From Nostocoides sp. (GTDB taxonomy: Bacteria > Actinomycetota > Actinomycetes > Actinomycetales > Dermatophilaceae): 64,000 bases of DNA. Location of the stretch: positions 14,862 through 78,861 of the forward strand of contig JADJVJ010000005.1 in the NCBI GenBank assembly GCA_016716625.1, given 5' to 3'. The notes beneath the pieces are model-generated. The model was not told the DNA's origin. It made no database searches and saw only the letters and a program-made list of their open reading frames with translations. Below are positions 47,531 through 58,975 of the stretch, in pieces (the stretch's first letter is position 1; the number at the start of each line of letters is the position of its first letter). The position numbers were made by a program, and so were the translations under genes.

Positions 47531-47848
47531 TCAGACGCAGCCCTTGGGCTTGGGCAGCCCGGAGACGTAGGCCATCTTCTTGGCGGGCTTGCCCGGGAAC
47601 AGGACGAAGAGGTCCTTGACCGCAGTGCCCGTCTGGGTCGAGACCCGGCGCAGGGTCGCGGTCTCGCCCATGGCGGCGTGGTCGGTGCGCAGGAAACGGA
47701 TGAGCTCCCAGTGCTTGTCGGTCAAGGGGTCGATCCCGATGAGCTTGGCGAGCTCGGGGGCGAGGTCCTCACTCCACTGGTCGGGCTGGGTGAGGAAGCC
47801 CTCCTCGTTGACCTCGACCTCGTGGCCGGCGATCGTCGTGGTGGTCAT
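47531..47848 (-). CDS. TusE/DsrC/DsvC-family sulfur relay protein
   Basis: The 105-residue protein shows the DsrC fold pattern: TIAGHEVEVNEEGFL, QWSEDLAPELAKLIGI, LTDKHWELIRFLRTDH and the flexible C-terminal arm ending PKPKGCV with the penultimate cysteine. The second arm cysteine of true DsrC, about ten residues earlier, is absent, so it is TusE-like in chemistry and should act as a single-cysteine persulfide acceptor. It lies between the SQR-like and DsrE2-like genes. Confidence 0.9.
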   Translation of the reverse strand: MTTTTIAGHEVEVNEEGFLTQPDQWSEDLAPELAKLIGIDPLTDKHWELIRFLRTDHAAMGETATLRRVSTQTGTAVKDLFVLFPGKPAKKMAYVSGLPKPKGCV

Positions 47849-47895
47849 GGTGTTGCGGTCCTTTCGGGGGCGGGTCGGGCGAGGGTGGGTGGTGC

Positions 47896-49140
47896 TCAGA
47901 TCGGAATCTTGCCGGCGATCTGCATGTCGGCGCGCAGGCCGAGGGGGTGGCCGGGGAGGAGCGCGTTCCAGTAGATGTGCCGGAACGCGAGCTTGCCCAG
48001 GTGGTTGGCGCGGCTCTCCTTGAGCAGGCTCATCGGGCCGACGTGCGGCAGCGGGAAGGTGCCCCCCATCGGCTCGGTCTCATAGTTGAAGTCGAGCAGC
48101 AGCGCCTTGCCGCCACCGGACTCGATGAAGCAGTTGGCGTGCCCGTCGAAGCTGTGCGAGAGCGGCCGCCCGGCGATGGCGTCCTGGAAGTTCTCGACGA
48201 AGACATCGACCGAGAAGTGCGCCACCGAGCCGGCCTTGGAGGTCGGGATGTTGCTTGCATCACCGAGCGCCCAGATGTTCTCGTATGCCGTGGAGCGGCT
48301 GGTGTGCTTGTCCACCGGCACGTAGTTGAGCTCGTCGCCCAAGCCGGAAGCTCCGACGAAGTCGGCGCCCATGTTGAGCGGCACGGTGACCAGCTGGTCG
48401 TAGGCGACCTCACGCTCGTCGTAGGACCGGATGACCTTGGCGTCCTGGTCGACGCTCTCGATCATGAAGTCGGTCTCGACGGTGATGTTCTTGCGCTCGA
48501 GCAGCTTGCCGAGCCGCTTGCTCGCCATCGGCTTGGTGAACGCCCCATCGAGCGGAGTGACGAAGACGAGCTCGGTGCGCTCGCGCAGCCCCTTGCCGGA
48601 GAGGTAGTCGTCGGCGAGGAAGGCGAACTCCAGCGGTGCCACCGGGCACTTGATGGGGAGTTCGGTGATGTGCACGACGAGGCGGCCGCCCTCCCAGCGG
48701 TCGAGCTGGTCGCGCAGGGCGATGGCACCCTCATAGGTATAGAACTCCCCGACCTCACGGTGCCACTGCTCGCCGAGCATGCCCGGCGTCTGGTCCGGCC
48801 GGGGGGTGGTGCCGCTGGCGATGACGAGCTGGTCGTAGGGGAAGACCCGACCGTCCTCAAGGTGGACTTGGGCAGCCGCCGCGTCGACCCGTTCGACCTG
48901 GCCGATGACGAGGTCGACATCCTCAGAGAGGTAGGGCCGCTTGGTCTTTCGGATCTGCTTGGGCTTGTTCATCCGGAACGGGATGAAAAGGTATCCCGGC
49001 TGGTAGTCGTGGATGTCGTCCTTGTCGATGACGGTGATGGACCACTCAGGGTCCGGCAGCGCCCGACGGAGCTTGTTGACGACCATGGTTCCGGCCGTTC
49101 CAGCCCCGAGGACCACGAGGTTCTTGGTGGTGGTGGTCAT
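47896..49140 (-). CDS. Sulfide:quinone oxidoreductase-like flavoprotein
   Basis: The 414-residue protein has the FAD motif VVLGAGTAGTMVVNKLR, the SQR block YQPGYLFIPF, VIASGTTPRPDQTPG, a conserved cysteine at residue 165 (LPIKCPVAP) and a second at residue 337 (HANCFIESG), matching the redox pair of SQR enzymes. It should oxidise sulfide to persulfide or polysulfide and pass electrons to quinone at the membrane. A -10 TATCAT eight bases before the ATG suggests a leaderless message, and a CsoR/CstR-type operator overlaps it. The next two genes handle the bound sulfur. Confidence 0.9.
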   Translation of the reverse strand: MTTTTKNLVVLGAGTAGTMVVNKLRRALPDPEWSITVIDKDDIHDYQPGYLFIPFRMNKPKQIRKTKRPYLSEDVDLVIGQVERVDAAAAQVHLEDGRVFPYDQLVIASGTTPRPDQTPGMLGEQWHREVGEFYTYEGAIALRDQLDRWEGGRLVVHITELPIKCPVAPLEFAFLADDYLSGKGLRERTELVFVTPLDGAFTKPMASKRLGKLLERKNITVETDFMIESVDQDAKVIRSYDEREVAYDQLVTVPLNMGADFVGASGLGDELNYVPVDKHTSRSTAYENIWALGDASNIPTSKAGSVAHFSVDVFVENFQDAIAGRPLSHSFDGHANCFIESGGGKALLLDFNYETEPMGGTFPLPHVGPMSLLKESRANHLGKLAFRHIYWNALLPGHPLGLRADMQIAGKIPI

Positions 49141-49146
49141 GCCTCC

Positions 49147-49165
49147 ATGATACCCCCGCGGGTAT
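49147..49165 (-). promoter_or_regulatory. CsoR/CstR-type operator overlapping the SQR promoter
   Basis: ATACCC-N4-GGGTAT is perfect at 49150-49165. On the minus strand its last three bases begin the -10 TATCAT (49152 to 49147). A-T ends around C/G tracts are the known shape of CsoR-family operators; because the operon handles sulfide, the persulfide sensor CstR is the likeliest ligand-responsive member. No such regulator gene lies in this window. Confidence 0.72.
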
Positions 49166-49239
49166 GACCGAACTGACCATCACGAGGGTCGTGTGACTGA
49201 CGAGACAGGCGGGCGAAGAGGCACGGCATACTCTCCTGC

Positions 49240-50478
49240 ATGAGCACCGGAGTCTGCTCCTCGTGCGGGGCGGCATACCCTGTCGAGCCGGGTATGCCGA
49301 CCTGGTGCGAGAGGTGCGGCAAGGGTGCCGAACCCCCGGCCCCGCTGGACTCCGGGCGGATCTATCGGGCGCGGCAGGCGCTGGCGCGGAAGGCAGCCAC
49401 CAGGCTCCATCAACGCCTCTCGGAACAGCCGGACTCGTTGGCGGTCATCCCCAGCCGACGGGTGGCCGTGGCGTTCTCGGTCGCGGTGCTGCTGGCCGCA
49501 CCATTGGTGGTCCTTGCCCTGGTCTGGCTCATCCTGCAGCTCGGCTTCTACCTCAAGATCCTTTTCCTCGCCGTGCTCGCGGGCATCGTCCTGCTCATCG
49601 TGCCGCGGCCCAACCGGCTGCCCCCGGAGGCGACCGTGCTTGCGCCCGCCGAGGCGCCGGCTTTGCGGGATTTCGTGTCCCAGGTCGCCGGCGCCATGGG
49701 CGTCCGGCCGCCAGACGCCATCGCGGTCGACATCGACCACAACATGAGCGTTGTCGAACTGGGCTACGGCCGCCGCACCGGGCTCGTCATCGGCTTGCCG
49801 CTCTGGACCGTCCTCAGCTGGCCCGAGCGCACCGCCACCCTCGCCCACGAGATGGGACACCTGCGCGGGCGCGACACCCGGGACGGACGCCTGGTGTTTT
49901 GGGCCAGGCGACTGCTCTGGACCTTGGTCGAGTTGCTCTGGCCCGACGCGCTGCGGCCGACGCGCAACGCGTTCTCCGACGCCGGCGGGGCCATCGCGGC
50001 CGTCCTCCAGCACATCATCGTCGCCCCCTTCCTCGCCCTCGCGATGACCCTCGAACGCCTCGACGCCGTCCAGTCCCAGCACGCCGAGTACCTCGCCGAC
50101 CGCCGGGCCGCCCAGGTGGCCGGTTCGGCGGCGATGACCTCGGCGCTCGCCGGATTGCTGCCACCGCAGCGGGGCGTCACCACCATGGAGCGGGCCATCC
50201 GCCAGCGGGAGGACCCCTGGCGCGCGCTGGAGCAGGCTCCGAAACCCACCGACCGCGAACTGCGTCGGCGACGCGCGGTCTGCGCCAGCGGCGAGCACCA
50301 ACTCGGCGACAGCCACCCACCGACGTCCATGCGCATCGACCTGCTCGAACGTCACCCGGTGGGCGGCGGACTGCATCCGCCCTCACAGACCTTGCGACGG
50401 ATCGAGGAGGAGATGGTCGCAGTGCGCGGGCCACTCACCCAACGCCTGCGCGACACCGTCCTCATGCGCCTCGGCTGA
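49240..50478 (+). CDS. M48-family zinc metallopeptidase with N-terminal zinc ribbon
   Basis: The 412-residue protein starts with a possible zinc ribbon (CSSC at residues 6-9, CERC near 23-26), has two membrane helices around residues 85-130, and a cytoplasmic or membrane-face peptidase domain with HEMGH (TLAHEMGHLRGRD) and the third ligand glutamate in QSQHAEYLADRRA. This is the HtpX-like M48 pattern of membrane protein quality control. A zinc ribbon at the N-terminus is not part of standard HtpX. It is divergent from the SQR operon. Confidence 0.85.
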   Translation: MSTGVCSSCGAAYPVEPGMPTWCERCGKGAEPPAPLDSGRIYRARQALARKAATRLHQRLSEQPDSLAVIPSRRVAVAFSVAVLLAAPLVVLALVWLILQLGFYLKILFLAVLAGIVLLIVPRPNRLPPEATVLAPAEAPALRDFVSQVAGAMGVRPPDAIAVDIDHNMSVVELGYGRRTGLVIGLPLWTVLSWPERTATLAHEMGHLRGRDTRDGRLVFWARRLLWTLVELLWPDALRPTRNAFSDAGGAIAAVLQHIIVAPFLALAMTLERLDAVQSQHAEYLADRRAAQVAGSAAMTSALAGLLPPQRGVTTMERAIRQREDPWRALEQAPKPTDRELRRRRAVCASGEHQLGDSHPPTSMRIDLLERHPVGGGLHPPSQTLRRIEEEMVAVRGPLTQRLRDTVLMRLG

Positions 50479-50529
50479 GTGCCTGCGCGTTCTGATGCGT
50501 CGCGCTCTCGGCAGTGCCAGGATCGGGGT

Positions 50530-52194
<1,665 letters not shown>

Positions 52195-52223
52195 GGCCCG
52201 CTCCGGGTAGCCGTCCGACGGGC

Positions 52224-53498
52224 TCACGCGCCGTCGTCGGTCCCGGCCTGGGACTCCGGGGAATGCACCCGCTGGTCGCTGACCCACATGTCGATGAGGC
52301 CGCCGAAGTGACCCTCGAACTTCTCCCATTCGTGCGTGGGGTAGGTCTGGTGGATCGTTGAGGTGAGCACCCGACGGAACTCCTCACTGTCGATCCAGGA
52401 GAGCACCATGTCGTCGACATGCGGCAGCGTCGCCTCGCAGAACTCGGCGTAGCGATCCTTGTCGAAGTGCGCGTCCGCGAGCGACTGATACCCCGCGAGC
52501 CGGCCCTGCTCGTCCAGGCCGGGGTCATCCGCGATGGTGAACCACGGCGCGGTGTCGACCTGGGTCTGGGCGCGTCGCCCGGTGACGGCACAGAAGACCG
52601 ACCACGGAGCAGGGTCTTCATCGCCCATGGGAAGTAGTAGTGCAGCGAGGTCACCGCCACGTCGGGGCACGCGTTGGCGTAGTCGATGGGATAGACCAGC
52701 CCGTCCTTGACGAGCATCTCGCAACTGTTGAATTCCCAGCGGAAGAAGGCGTTCACGGTCTGCGAGATGGTCACCACCTCGCCTACCTGCGGGGAGAGGA
52801 AGTTGTGCGCGACGGCATACCGATGGTGCATGGGCTCGTCGGGCTGGAACTTCATCACCATGGTCTCGGGGCCGATGGTCAGCGCCCTGGCGAAGATGTC
52901 GTATCCTCGATGGATTCCTGGAGGTGCATGAGCATCTCCCGGACTCGTCGTAGGAGTGGTGCAGCTCGTCGCGGTCGTGGACTCGCGAGACCCCGCGCCA
53001 GCCACCGCCGTCGAACGGCTTCATGAAGAGCGGGTAACCCATCTCCTCGGCGATCTCGTCGAGGTTGAACTGCTGGTTGTACTTCGCCGAGGTGTAGGCC
53101 CACCGGGCGTTGTCGACGGGATGCTTGTAGGGCACGAGAACGGTGTTGGGGACCCGCATGCCGAGCCGGAGCAGGGCGCAGTAGGCCGAGTGCTTCTCCA
53201 TCGACTGGAAGGTGAAGGGGCTGTTGAGCAGGTACACATCGTCCATGAGGGCCACTTTCTTGAGCCACTCACGGGGGTGGTAGTACCAGTAGGCGAGCCG
53301 GTCGATGACGAGAGCTCCTGCGGGGGGTGTCGCGCAGGTTGAACGGCTCGATGCTCACTCGTTCGGTGGAGACCGTATGCCGGGCACCATCCGGGGCGGT
53401 GAGGACACCGAGGCGTCGGGCAAGGGCCTCGAACGCGGTCGGCCAGTCCTCTTCGGCTCCAAGGAGAAGGCCGATGAGGTGGTCTTGGGGTTGCTCAT
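52224..53498 (-). pseudogene. ATP-grasp protein, frame broken
   Basis: Read piece by piece from ATG 53498, this is a protein of about 420 residues: HLIGLLLGAEEDWPTAFEAL, VIDRLAYWYYHPREWLKKV, LNSPFTFQSMEKHSAYCALL, then the ATP-grasp core GYPLFMKPFDGGGWRGVSRV and VMKFQPDEPMHHRY, with PIDYANACPD near the metal-binding end. Breaks fall near 53480, 53320, 52940, 52910 and 52610. It should join a carboxylate to an amine or thiol with ATP; the substrate is unknown. Two esterase-like genes lie directly upstream on the same strand, suggesting one pathway. Confidence 0.75.
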
Positions 53499-53529
53499 GA
53501 AGAGTCCTTCCGCGTCCCAGGAATCGGGT

Positions 53530-54276
53530 TCAGAGGAATCGGGGCAGGTGGTGGGCAAGTTGTCGGCGCCACCACGGCCAATCATGGGCGCTGTCGTATC
53601 CCCAGACGTCGAGCTCGTGGCGGATTCCCTTGTCCCGCAACGTCTCGGCGAACGCCAAGGTCGCGGGGAGGGACTTCGTCGGGGCGATCTCGAACGGGCC
53701 TTGACCGACGACGAGGAGGATCGAGAGGCGGGAGCGGATCCACTCGAGATGGTCGCCCTCCATGTTGCGGACGTAGGCGGCCGGGTTGGCGAAATAGGTG
53801 GCGTCGCCGACATCACCCCAGCCGTTCCACGTCGTCGGGTCGTAGTTGCCGGAGAGGCCGATAGCGAGCGGGGCGAGGTCGGCACGCTGAAGCGCGAAGT
53901 GGACGGCGTGGTAGGCCCCAGCGAGACCCCGGTAGTGATGAGTTCGGCGAACCCGCCGCATTCGGCGTGGATCCACGGCACGGCCGCGTGGACGAGCCAC
54001 TCGTGGTACCTGCCGTGCCGACGAGCCCGCTCCTCGGTGGGCACGGCGTTGTCGGACCAGGTGTATGCATCCAAGGAGTCGACACAGAACAGACTCATCC
54101 GGCCCTGGTCGATGAGTCCCTCGCAGGCAGCGCGAGCATGCCATTCCGGCGGCGTCAACGGCCGAACCGCCCTCGGAAGGGAAGAGCAGCACCGGGCGTC
54201 CCCAGTTCCCGTACCGAATGACTTCGAGTGAGGCGCCACCCCCCGGAAGGTCGAGTCGAGCGCGAGAGGTCTGCAT
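53530..54276 (-). pseudogene. Alpha/beta-hydrolase esterase A, frame broken
   Basis: From ATG 54276 the pieces read RLDLPGGGASLEVIRYGNWG, PVLLFPSEGG, then after a break near 54185 AACEGLIDQGRMSLFCVDSL, and after one near 53930 the rest of the domain. The nucleophile elbow is in TTGVSLGAYHAVHF, and ELDVWGYDSAHDWPWW near the end holds the late histidine. It resembles the esterase family (enterochelin-esterase-like). It lies 31 bases before the ATP-grasp start. Confidence 0.75.
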
Positions 54277-54293
54277 GCGGCCCAACCCTGCCC

Positions 54294-55319
54294 TCAGAGC
54301 CAGAGGTCTCGCAAGACCTGTGTCAGGCCGGGGTCGAGGCTGTCTCGCCAGGCGGTGTAGTTGTGCAGGTCGGCGACCTCGCCGTAAGTCACCTCGTGCC
54401 CCGCGCGGCCGAGGGCGGAGGCCATATGCCGGTTGTTGGCACAGTTCTCCTCCAAGGGTGCCGCAGGTCATGCCGACCCGCAGGGGCGGTCGGTGAGGGG
54501 AGCGTCGAGGATGTTGCGCACCGCCGTGGCGATGCGCGTGAAGTAGCGGTACCCGGTCTCGGTACCGTCGAGATGGGGCTGGAAGAACGAGCCGGACTGC
54601 GCGAACACACCACCGATCTGTGGGGCAAGCAACCCGACGAGGAGCGCGGTGAGCCCACCGAGAGAGGCGCCCATGACCACCACCGGTCCGCGAACGGCAT
54701 ATCGTTCCTCGATCCGGGCCAGACCCGCCTGAGGCGATCGTGCGCAGGTAGGCCGGGGATCCTGAGTACCACGCGTCCCGCAGGACGGGGTGGGCGAGCG
54801 CGAGGCGATGCGGCGGCAGTTTCTCCGCCGCAATGAGGGCGGCGCTGTAGGCGGTGATGGAGGAGAGCTGGTCGTACTCGGGGCCGTCGTGGACCAGGAG
54901 CAGCGGGGCGGCAGTGCCGGGGGGCCAGGGATGGGTGACACCGTGACAGGAACCTCGACGGGAGTCTCCCGGAGAGGTGAACGGGTCGTACCAGCCGTCG
55001 ACGTGATCGGCGCCGAGCCACCACGGTGCGGCGTAGCCTGGCAGTTCGAGGACGGAACGTTCCCCGAAGGCGGTCCGCACGCGTACCGGGTTGTCGTCAT
55101 CGAGGATGACGCTGATGTCCTCCTCCCGGGCGACCGCAAACCGGTATTCCAGGCGGGACAGGCTCGGCCGGGGCAGGTCGAGCTGCCACGGCTCACCCGG
55201 CGCACCGTGAAACTCCCGAGGACCCTCGACCGCTCGGTCGCACTGGAGAACGAGCGCGGTGACGTCGGCGTCGCCGACATAACTCAGCGGACTGGTCCTC
55301 GCTGATCGGGCAGGCTCAC
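54294..55319 (-). pseudogene. Alpha/beta-hydrolase esterase B (Fes-like), frame broken
   Basis: The pieces read RLEYRFAVAREEDISVILDD, LELPGYAAPWWLGADHVDGWYD-type sequence, PLLLVHDGPEYDQLSSIT, the nucleophile elbow VVVMGASLGGLTALLVG, and a C-terminal catalytic histidine in VADLHNYTAWRDSLDPGL. This is the Fes/enterochelin-esterase-like fold with an N-terminal early-set domain. Breaks fall near 55290, 54960, 54725 and 54470. The GTG start at 55319 is tentative and overlaps the end of the YbbN-like gene. It is upstream of esterase A and the ATP-grasp gene on the same strand. Confidence 0.72.
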
Positions 55320-56284
55320 GGGCGGGTCGGAGACGCCGGTTTGGAAGAGTGCGGCATGGAGGGCGGTTCGGCCTTGGGCGAACCGGCTCGTCATGGTTGC
55401 CGACGACGGCGAACAGCTCGATGAGGTGGGTGCGAACCCGATCCCGTTCGGCCCTGAGGTGGACCGGACCAGGTCGAGGAGCCGGGTAAAGGCATCCTCG
55501 ACGTGCCCGCCGACGAGATCAAGGTCGGCGACGGCGAGGCCGCGTCGAGGTCTGCGGGGTCGGCCGCTGCCGGGCCCGGAGTGCCCGCGAGGTCAAGCCC
55601 GCTGGTCCGCTCGAGCAGGCGTACCTGGGCCAGCCTGACCTCGGCGTCGGCGTCCTGGGGGTTCTCCGCGAGCGCACGCTCGTAAGCGGAGGCGGCCCCG
55701 GCGAGGTCCCCGGTCGATGGCCTCGATGGCCTCCTGGTGCAGCGGCGGGAGGGGAGGCTCCTCGTGCTCTCACCCGCCTCCAGCTCGACTCGGCCAGTGA
55801 TCCCGTTGGCGACCGCGGCTTGGAGCAACTGCTCGATGGCTTCCCGAGGCCTGGCCACTCGGCATACCCGGGAAGAGTGGCACCGGCTGGCCCTGCAGGA
55901 GTCCGAAGGTCGCCGGCACGGCGAGTTGCCCGAATGCCTGGACGACAAGCGGCTGGAACATCTGCATGAGGGCCGGGTCGCCGGTGACGTCCGCGGTGAT
56001 CACCAGGAGCCGCCCCTGTAGGCCCGCCGCGATGCTGGTCACCTCGTCGAGCAGGGTGCGGGTCGCTCGTGCGCCGAGGACCACAGGACGAGGATCCCGG
56101 CGACGTTCAGGGTGCGCGAGAGCACCTCCTGGACATTGCTCGCGGTGAGTTCGACGACGAGTCCAGCCGGGGCCGGTCGCGCGCCGGCGGTGGACCCAGC
56201 CACGCTGCGCCCGGGACAGGGTGGCGGTGGCGGTGGCGGAGAGGTCGACGGCGCCGCGGGTCCCGGCGGGGTCTGATCGGTCAT
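55284..56284 (-). pseudogene. YbbN/CnoX-like thioredoxin-TPR co-chaperone, frame broken
   Basis: ATG 56284 opens with a Pro-rich stretch. A thioredoxin-like domain follows with ILVLWSS but no CXXC, then VTSIAAGLQGRLLVITADVT and FGQLAVPATFGLLQGQPVPL. The C-terminal half is TPR-like: AIEQLLQAAVANGITGRV, AASAYERALAENPQDADAEV and AQVRLLERTSG. This order is the YbbN co-chaperone layout. Breaks near 56085, 55850, 55730 and 55500 are seen. The end is uncertain because it runs into esterase B. Confidence 0.72.
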
Positions 56285-56334
56285 GTCCGTGATTGTGCCA
56301 AAGAGCCGGGCACTCGACGTTCCGGGGCGTGCTT

Positions 56335-57333
56335 CTAGAGGCCTTGCCGGCGATGAGGTGCTCGGCCGCGCCGATGACACTCACCGTGCCGGTGTTCGAA
56401 ACGAGCAGGATGACCGGCTCCAGTGAGGTCAGCGTGACCGCCTTGGTGGCCTTGGCCTTCCCGGTCAGCTTCTTGTACTCGGCCGGCAGGAGGATCTCTT
56501 GGCCCCGGCCTTGACCGTGATGGCGTCGGTGCGGGTCAGCAGGGTGAAGAGCACGGCGCCGCCATCGGCGAGCCGGAAGCCGGTGATCGTCGGCGCGGCG
56601 GCCTTGTGAGCCTGGCCGAGGTGGCAGGCTTGCCGAGGCCTTGGCCTGTGCGGCGGCCGAGCGGAGCAACCCGCCGGAGAAGGCGTCAGTCACCGCGACC
56701 CGCTTGTCGACCTTGGCCGGTCGGGGCACCGTGAGCGCCGAGGCGTATGCCGTGACCGCGGCCGCCGGGGGAGAGTTCGCCGATGGTCTCCTTGCTGGCC
56801 CCGGTGAGGTAGCTCGCGCCGTCGGTTACGGACCCAGGGCCGGCAGCGTGGCACCGGGCAGCATCGGGGCGGTCGAGACGAGCCGGTAGGCCCTCGGCGG
56901 TCGCCGATACCAGCACGTGGAGGTATTGGGTGGCGGTCGCCTCGTCGAGCGTCCCGACGAGCATGGCCCGGGGCCAGCTCGCCCGGAGGACATCCGCCGG
57001 CACCGTGGGCTCCGGGGTCGCGGTGAGCGGGGCCTCGGTTCGCCGTCGCGGGCCTGACCAGCGTGGCGAGTGAGGGGCATCGCCGACGAGAACGTCGGCG
57101 CGCTTGGTCTTGGCGGTGGGGCCGGTTGCAGATCGGGCCCTGCTCCGCCGCGCCGAGGACGCGCGCGGCGACGGCGGTGGCAGCCTCGACGTCGAGCGGC
57201 GCCGAGCGCGGCTCTCACTGGGTGCCGGATGGAGTCCGACGAGGGCGTCGCTCACGCCACAGGCCCCAAGGCTCAGAGCGAGGGCGCCGGCCATGAGGGT
57301 CGCGCGGACTCGACCGGTGCGGTGGGCGGTCAT
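56335..57333 (-). pseudogene. Putative lipoprotein, frame broken
   Basis: ATG 57333 gives a lipoprotein signal with lipobox LSLGACG, so the mature protein would be lipid-anchored outside. Pieces of the rest read ASWPRAMLVGTLDEATATQY, DGASYLTGASKETIGELSP, VAVTDAFSGGLLRSAAAQA and TSLEPVILLVSNTGTVSVIG. No domain is recognised. Its start overlaps the stop of the next upstream gene by four bases, so the two are coupled. At least five frame changes are present. Confidence 0.6.
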
Positions 57334-57947
57334 GCGGAGGCCCCTTCCGGAAGGTGCGGCCGTCGCGGCCACAGCAGCAGGACTCCGGCGACGACGAGGA
57401 AAACTCCGACGAGGATGCCGATGACCGCCTCGACGAACCAGGTCTTCCGGGCCAGGGAGACCTCGAGGACGGTGATGTCGGCATCCGGGGATTGAACGAC
57501 GACGGTTTCGGGCGCGTTCTCCTGGCTCACGGTGAGGGTGACCTTCTCCGGCGCCGAGGTCTCCTCCGCCAAAGATCGGCCTGCCCGAGAGCCTTGGCCG
57601 GCGCCGTGCCCTCGGTGGCGGTCAGCAGTGCCCAGGGGCGTATGGTCACGCCCGTGGCGGTGAGAGCTTGGCCCTGCCGGACCGCTGCGGCAGCGTCGGA
57701 GGGCGGCTCGGCTGATCCACACCGACTCGGCACCCCTCGCCGTGGCGGTGACCGTGACCGGGCTGGCGACCCGGTTGAGCAGGTCGGGGTCGAGGACGAC
57801 GAGGCGGGGACCCGGCCGAGGGGACGGTCGAGAACCGCACGGCCCCATCGCTACCCAATTGGGTAGCGAACCAGGTTCCGACGACGGTCAGCGCCACCCG
57901 GAAAGGGTGAGCAGCAGTCCGACGATGCGGCGGACGATGAGAAGCAT
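57330..57947 (-). pseudogene. Two-helix membrane protein of unknown function, frame broken
   Basis: From ATG 57947 the N-terminus is a membrane helix (MLLIVRRIVGLLLTLSG then VALTVVGTWFATQLG), followed by an outside domain with LVVLDPDLLNRVASPVTVTA and VTLTVSQENAPETVVVQSPD, and a C-terminal helix VIGILVGVFLVVAGVLLLWP. An extracellular domain between two membrane segments is clear; the family is not. Breaks fall near 57899, 57815, 57700 and 57580. It is coupled to the lipoprotein gene downstream, and together they look like a small envelope operon. Confidence 0.58.
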
Positions 57948-57970
57948 GACGAGGTGATCCTTACGGGTTG

Positions 57971-58963
57971 TCAGCTATCCAGAGTGACGCACTCCCGTTG
58001 GGTCGCCAAATCGCCGCGATCGTCGGCCAGGGCTGTCAGGAGCCGGTCGGCGGCGGCATACGAGGACAGTTGACCTGCGACCACGGCCTCGGCGAGTGTC
58101 TTGAGGGTCCCCGGGGTACCCGCCACACGCTGCCGCACCGCCGCCACGGCGAGGCTTTCGATCTCTGCCCGGCGCGGCGCACCCGGCGTTCGCGGAGCCG
58201 GTCCTCGCCGAGCCACACCCGGTGGGCGTCCAGGGCTTCGAGTGCGTCCTCGATGCCCTGGCCGGTCGTGGCAACGCACGAAATCACCCGCTCGCGCCAG
58301 TCCCCGGGCCCCTGCGCTCGCCCAGGGACACCATGTGCCGCAGGTCGTGAACGGTCTGGCCGGCACCGTCACAGTCGGCCTTGTTCACCACGAAGATGTC
58401 GCCGATCTCGAGGATGCCGGCCTTGGCGGCTTGGATACCATCCCCATCCCCGAGCCAGCACGATCGGTGGTGTCGGCCAGGGGCGCGACTTCGACCTCGG
58501 ATTGACCCACGCCGACCGTTTCGACAAGGACCACCTCGCAGCCGGCCGCCTCAAGGACCCGGACGGCCTGCGGTGCGCTCGCCGAGAGCCCGCCGAGGTG
58601 TCCGCGGGCAGCCATGGAACGGATGAAGACGTCGGGTCGCCGGCGTGGTCCTGCATCCGGATCCGATCGCGGAGCAGGGCCCCGCCGGAGAACGGGGAGG
58701 ACGGGTCGACGAGCAAGGACTCCACCCGAGCCCCCGAGCGGTATGCCGTGACGAGGGCGTTCGTCGTCGTCGACTTGCCGACCCCGGGCGCACCGGTGAG
58801 GCCCACGACATACGCGCGGGGAGGCCATGGGCGCAAGCGCGGCCATGAGGTCGGGGACAACGGGGGTGGCCGTCCTCGACCAGGGAAATGAGCCGGGCAA
58901 CGGCACGGGGGCGCCGCCCTCGCGTCAGCGACGAGGGCGGAGGTCGACCGGACGCGCCGTCAG
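57971..58963 (-). pseudogene. meaB: MeaB/ArgK-type G-protein chaperone of methylmalonyl-CoA mutase, frame broken
   Basis: The pieces cover the family: AVARLISLVEDG, VVGLTGAPGVGKSTTTNALV (P-loop), LLVDPSSPFSGGALLRDRI, VLVETVGVGQSEVEVAPLAD, NKADCDGAGQTVHDLRHM and a C-terminal helical part ending ECVTLDS. MeaB guards and reactivates the B12-dependent methylmalonyl-CoA mutase using GTP. No ATG or GTG is seen at the expected start; CTG at 58963 is probably a misread base. At least five frame changes are present. The gene follows the thiolase by 12 bases. Confidence 0.88.
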
Positions 58964-58975
58964 CGGGTCGGCCGC

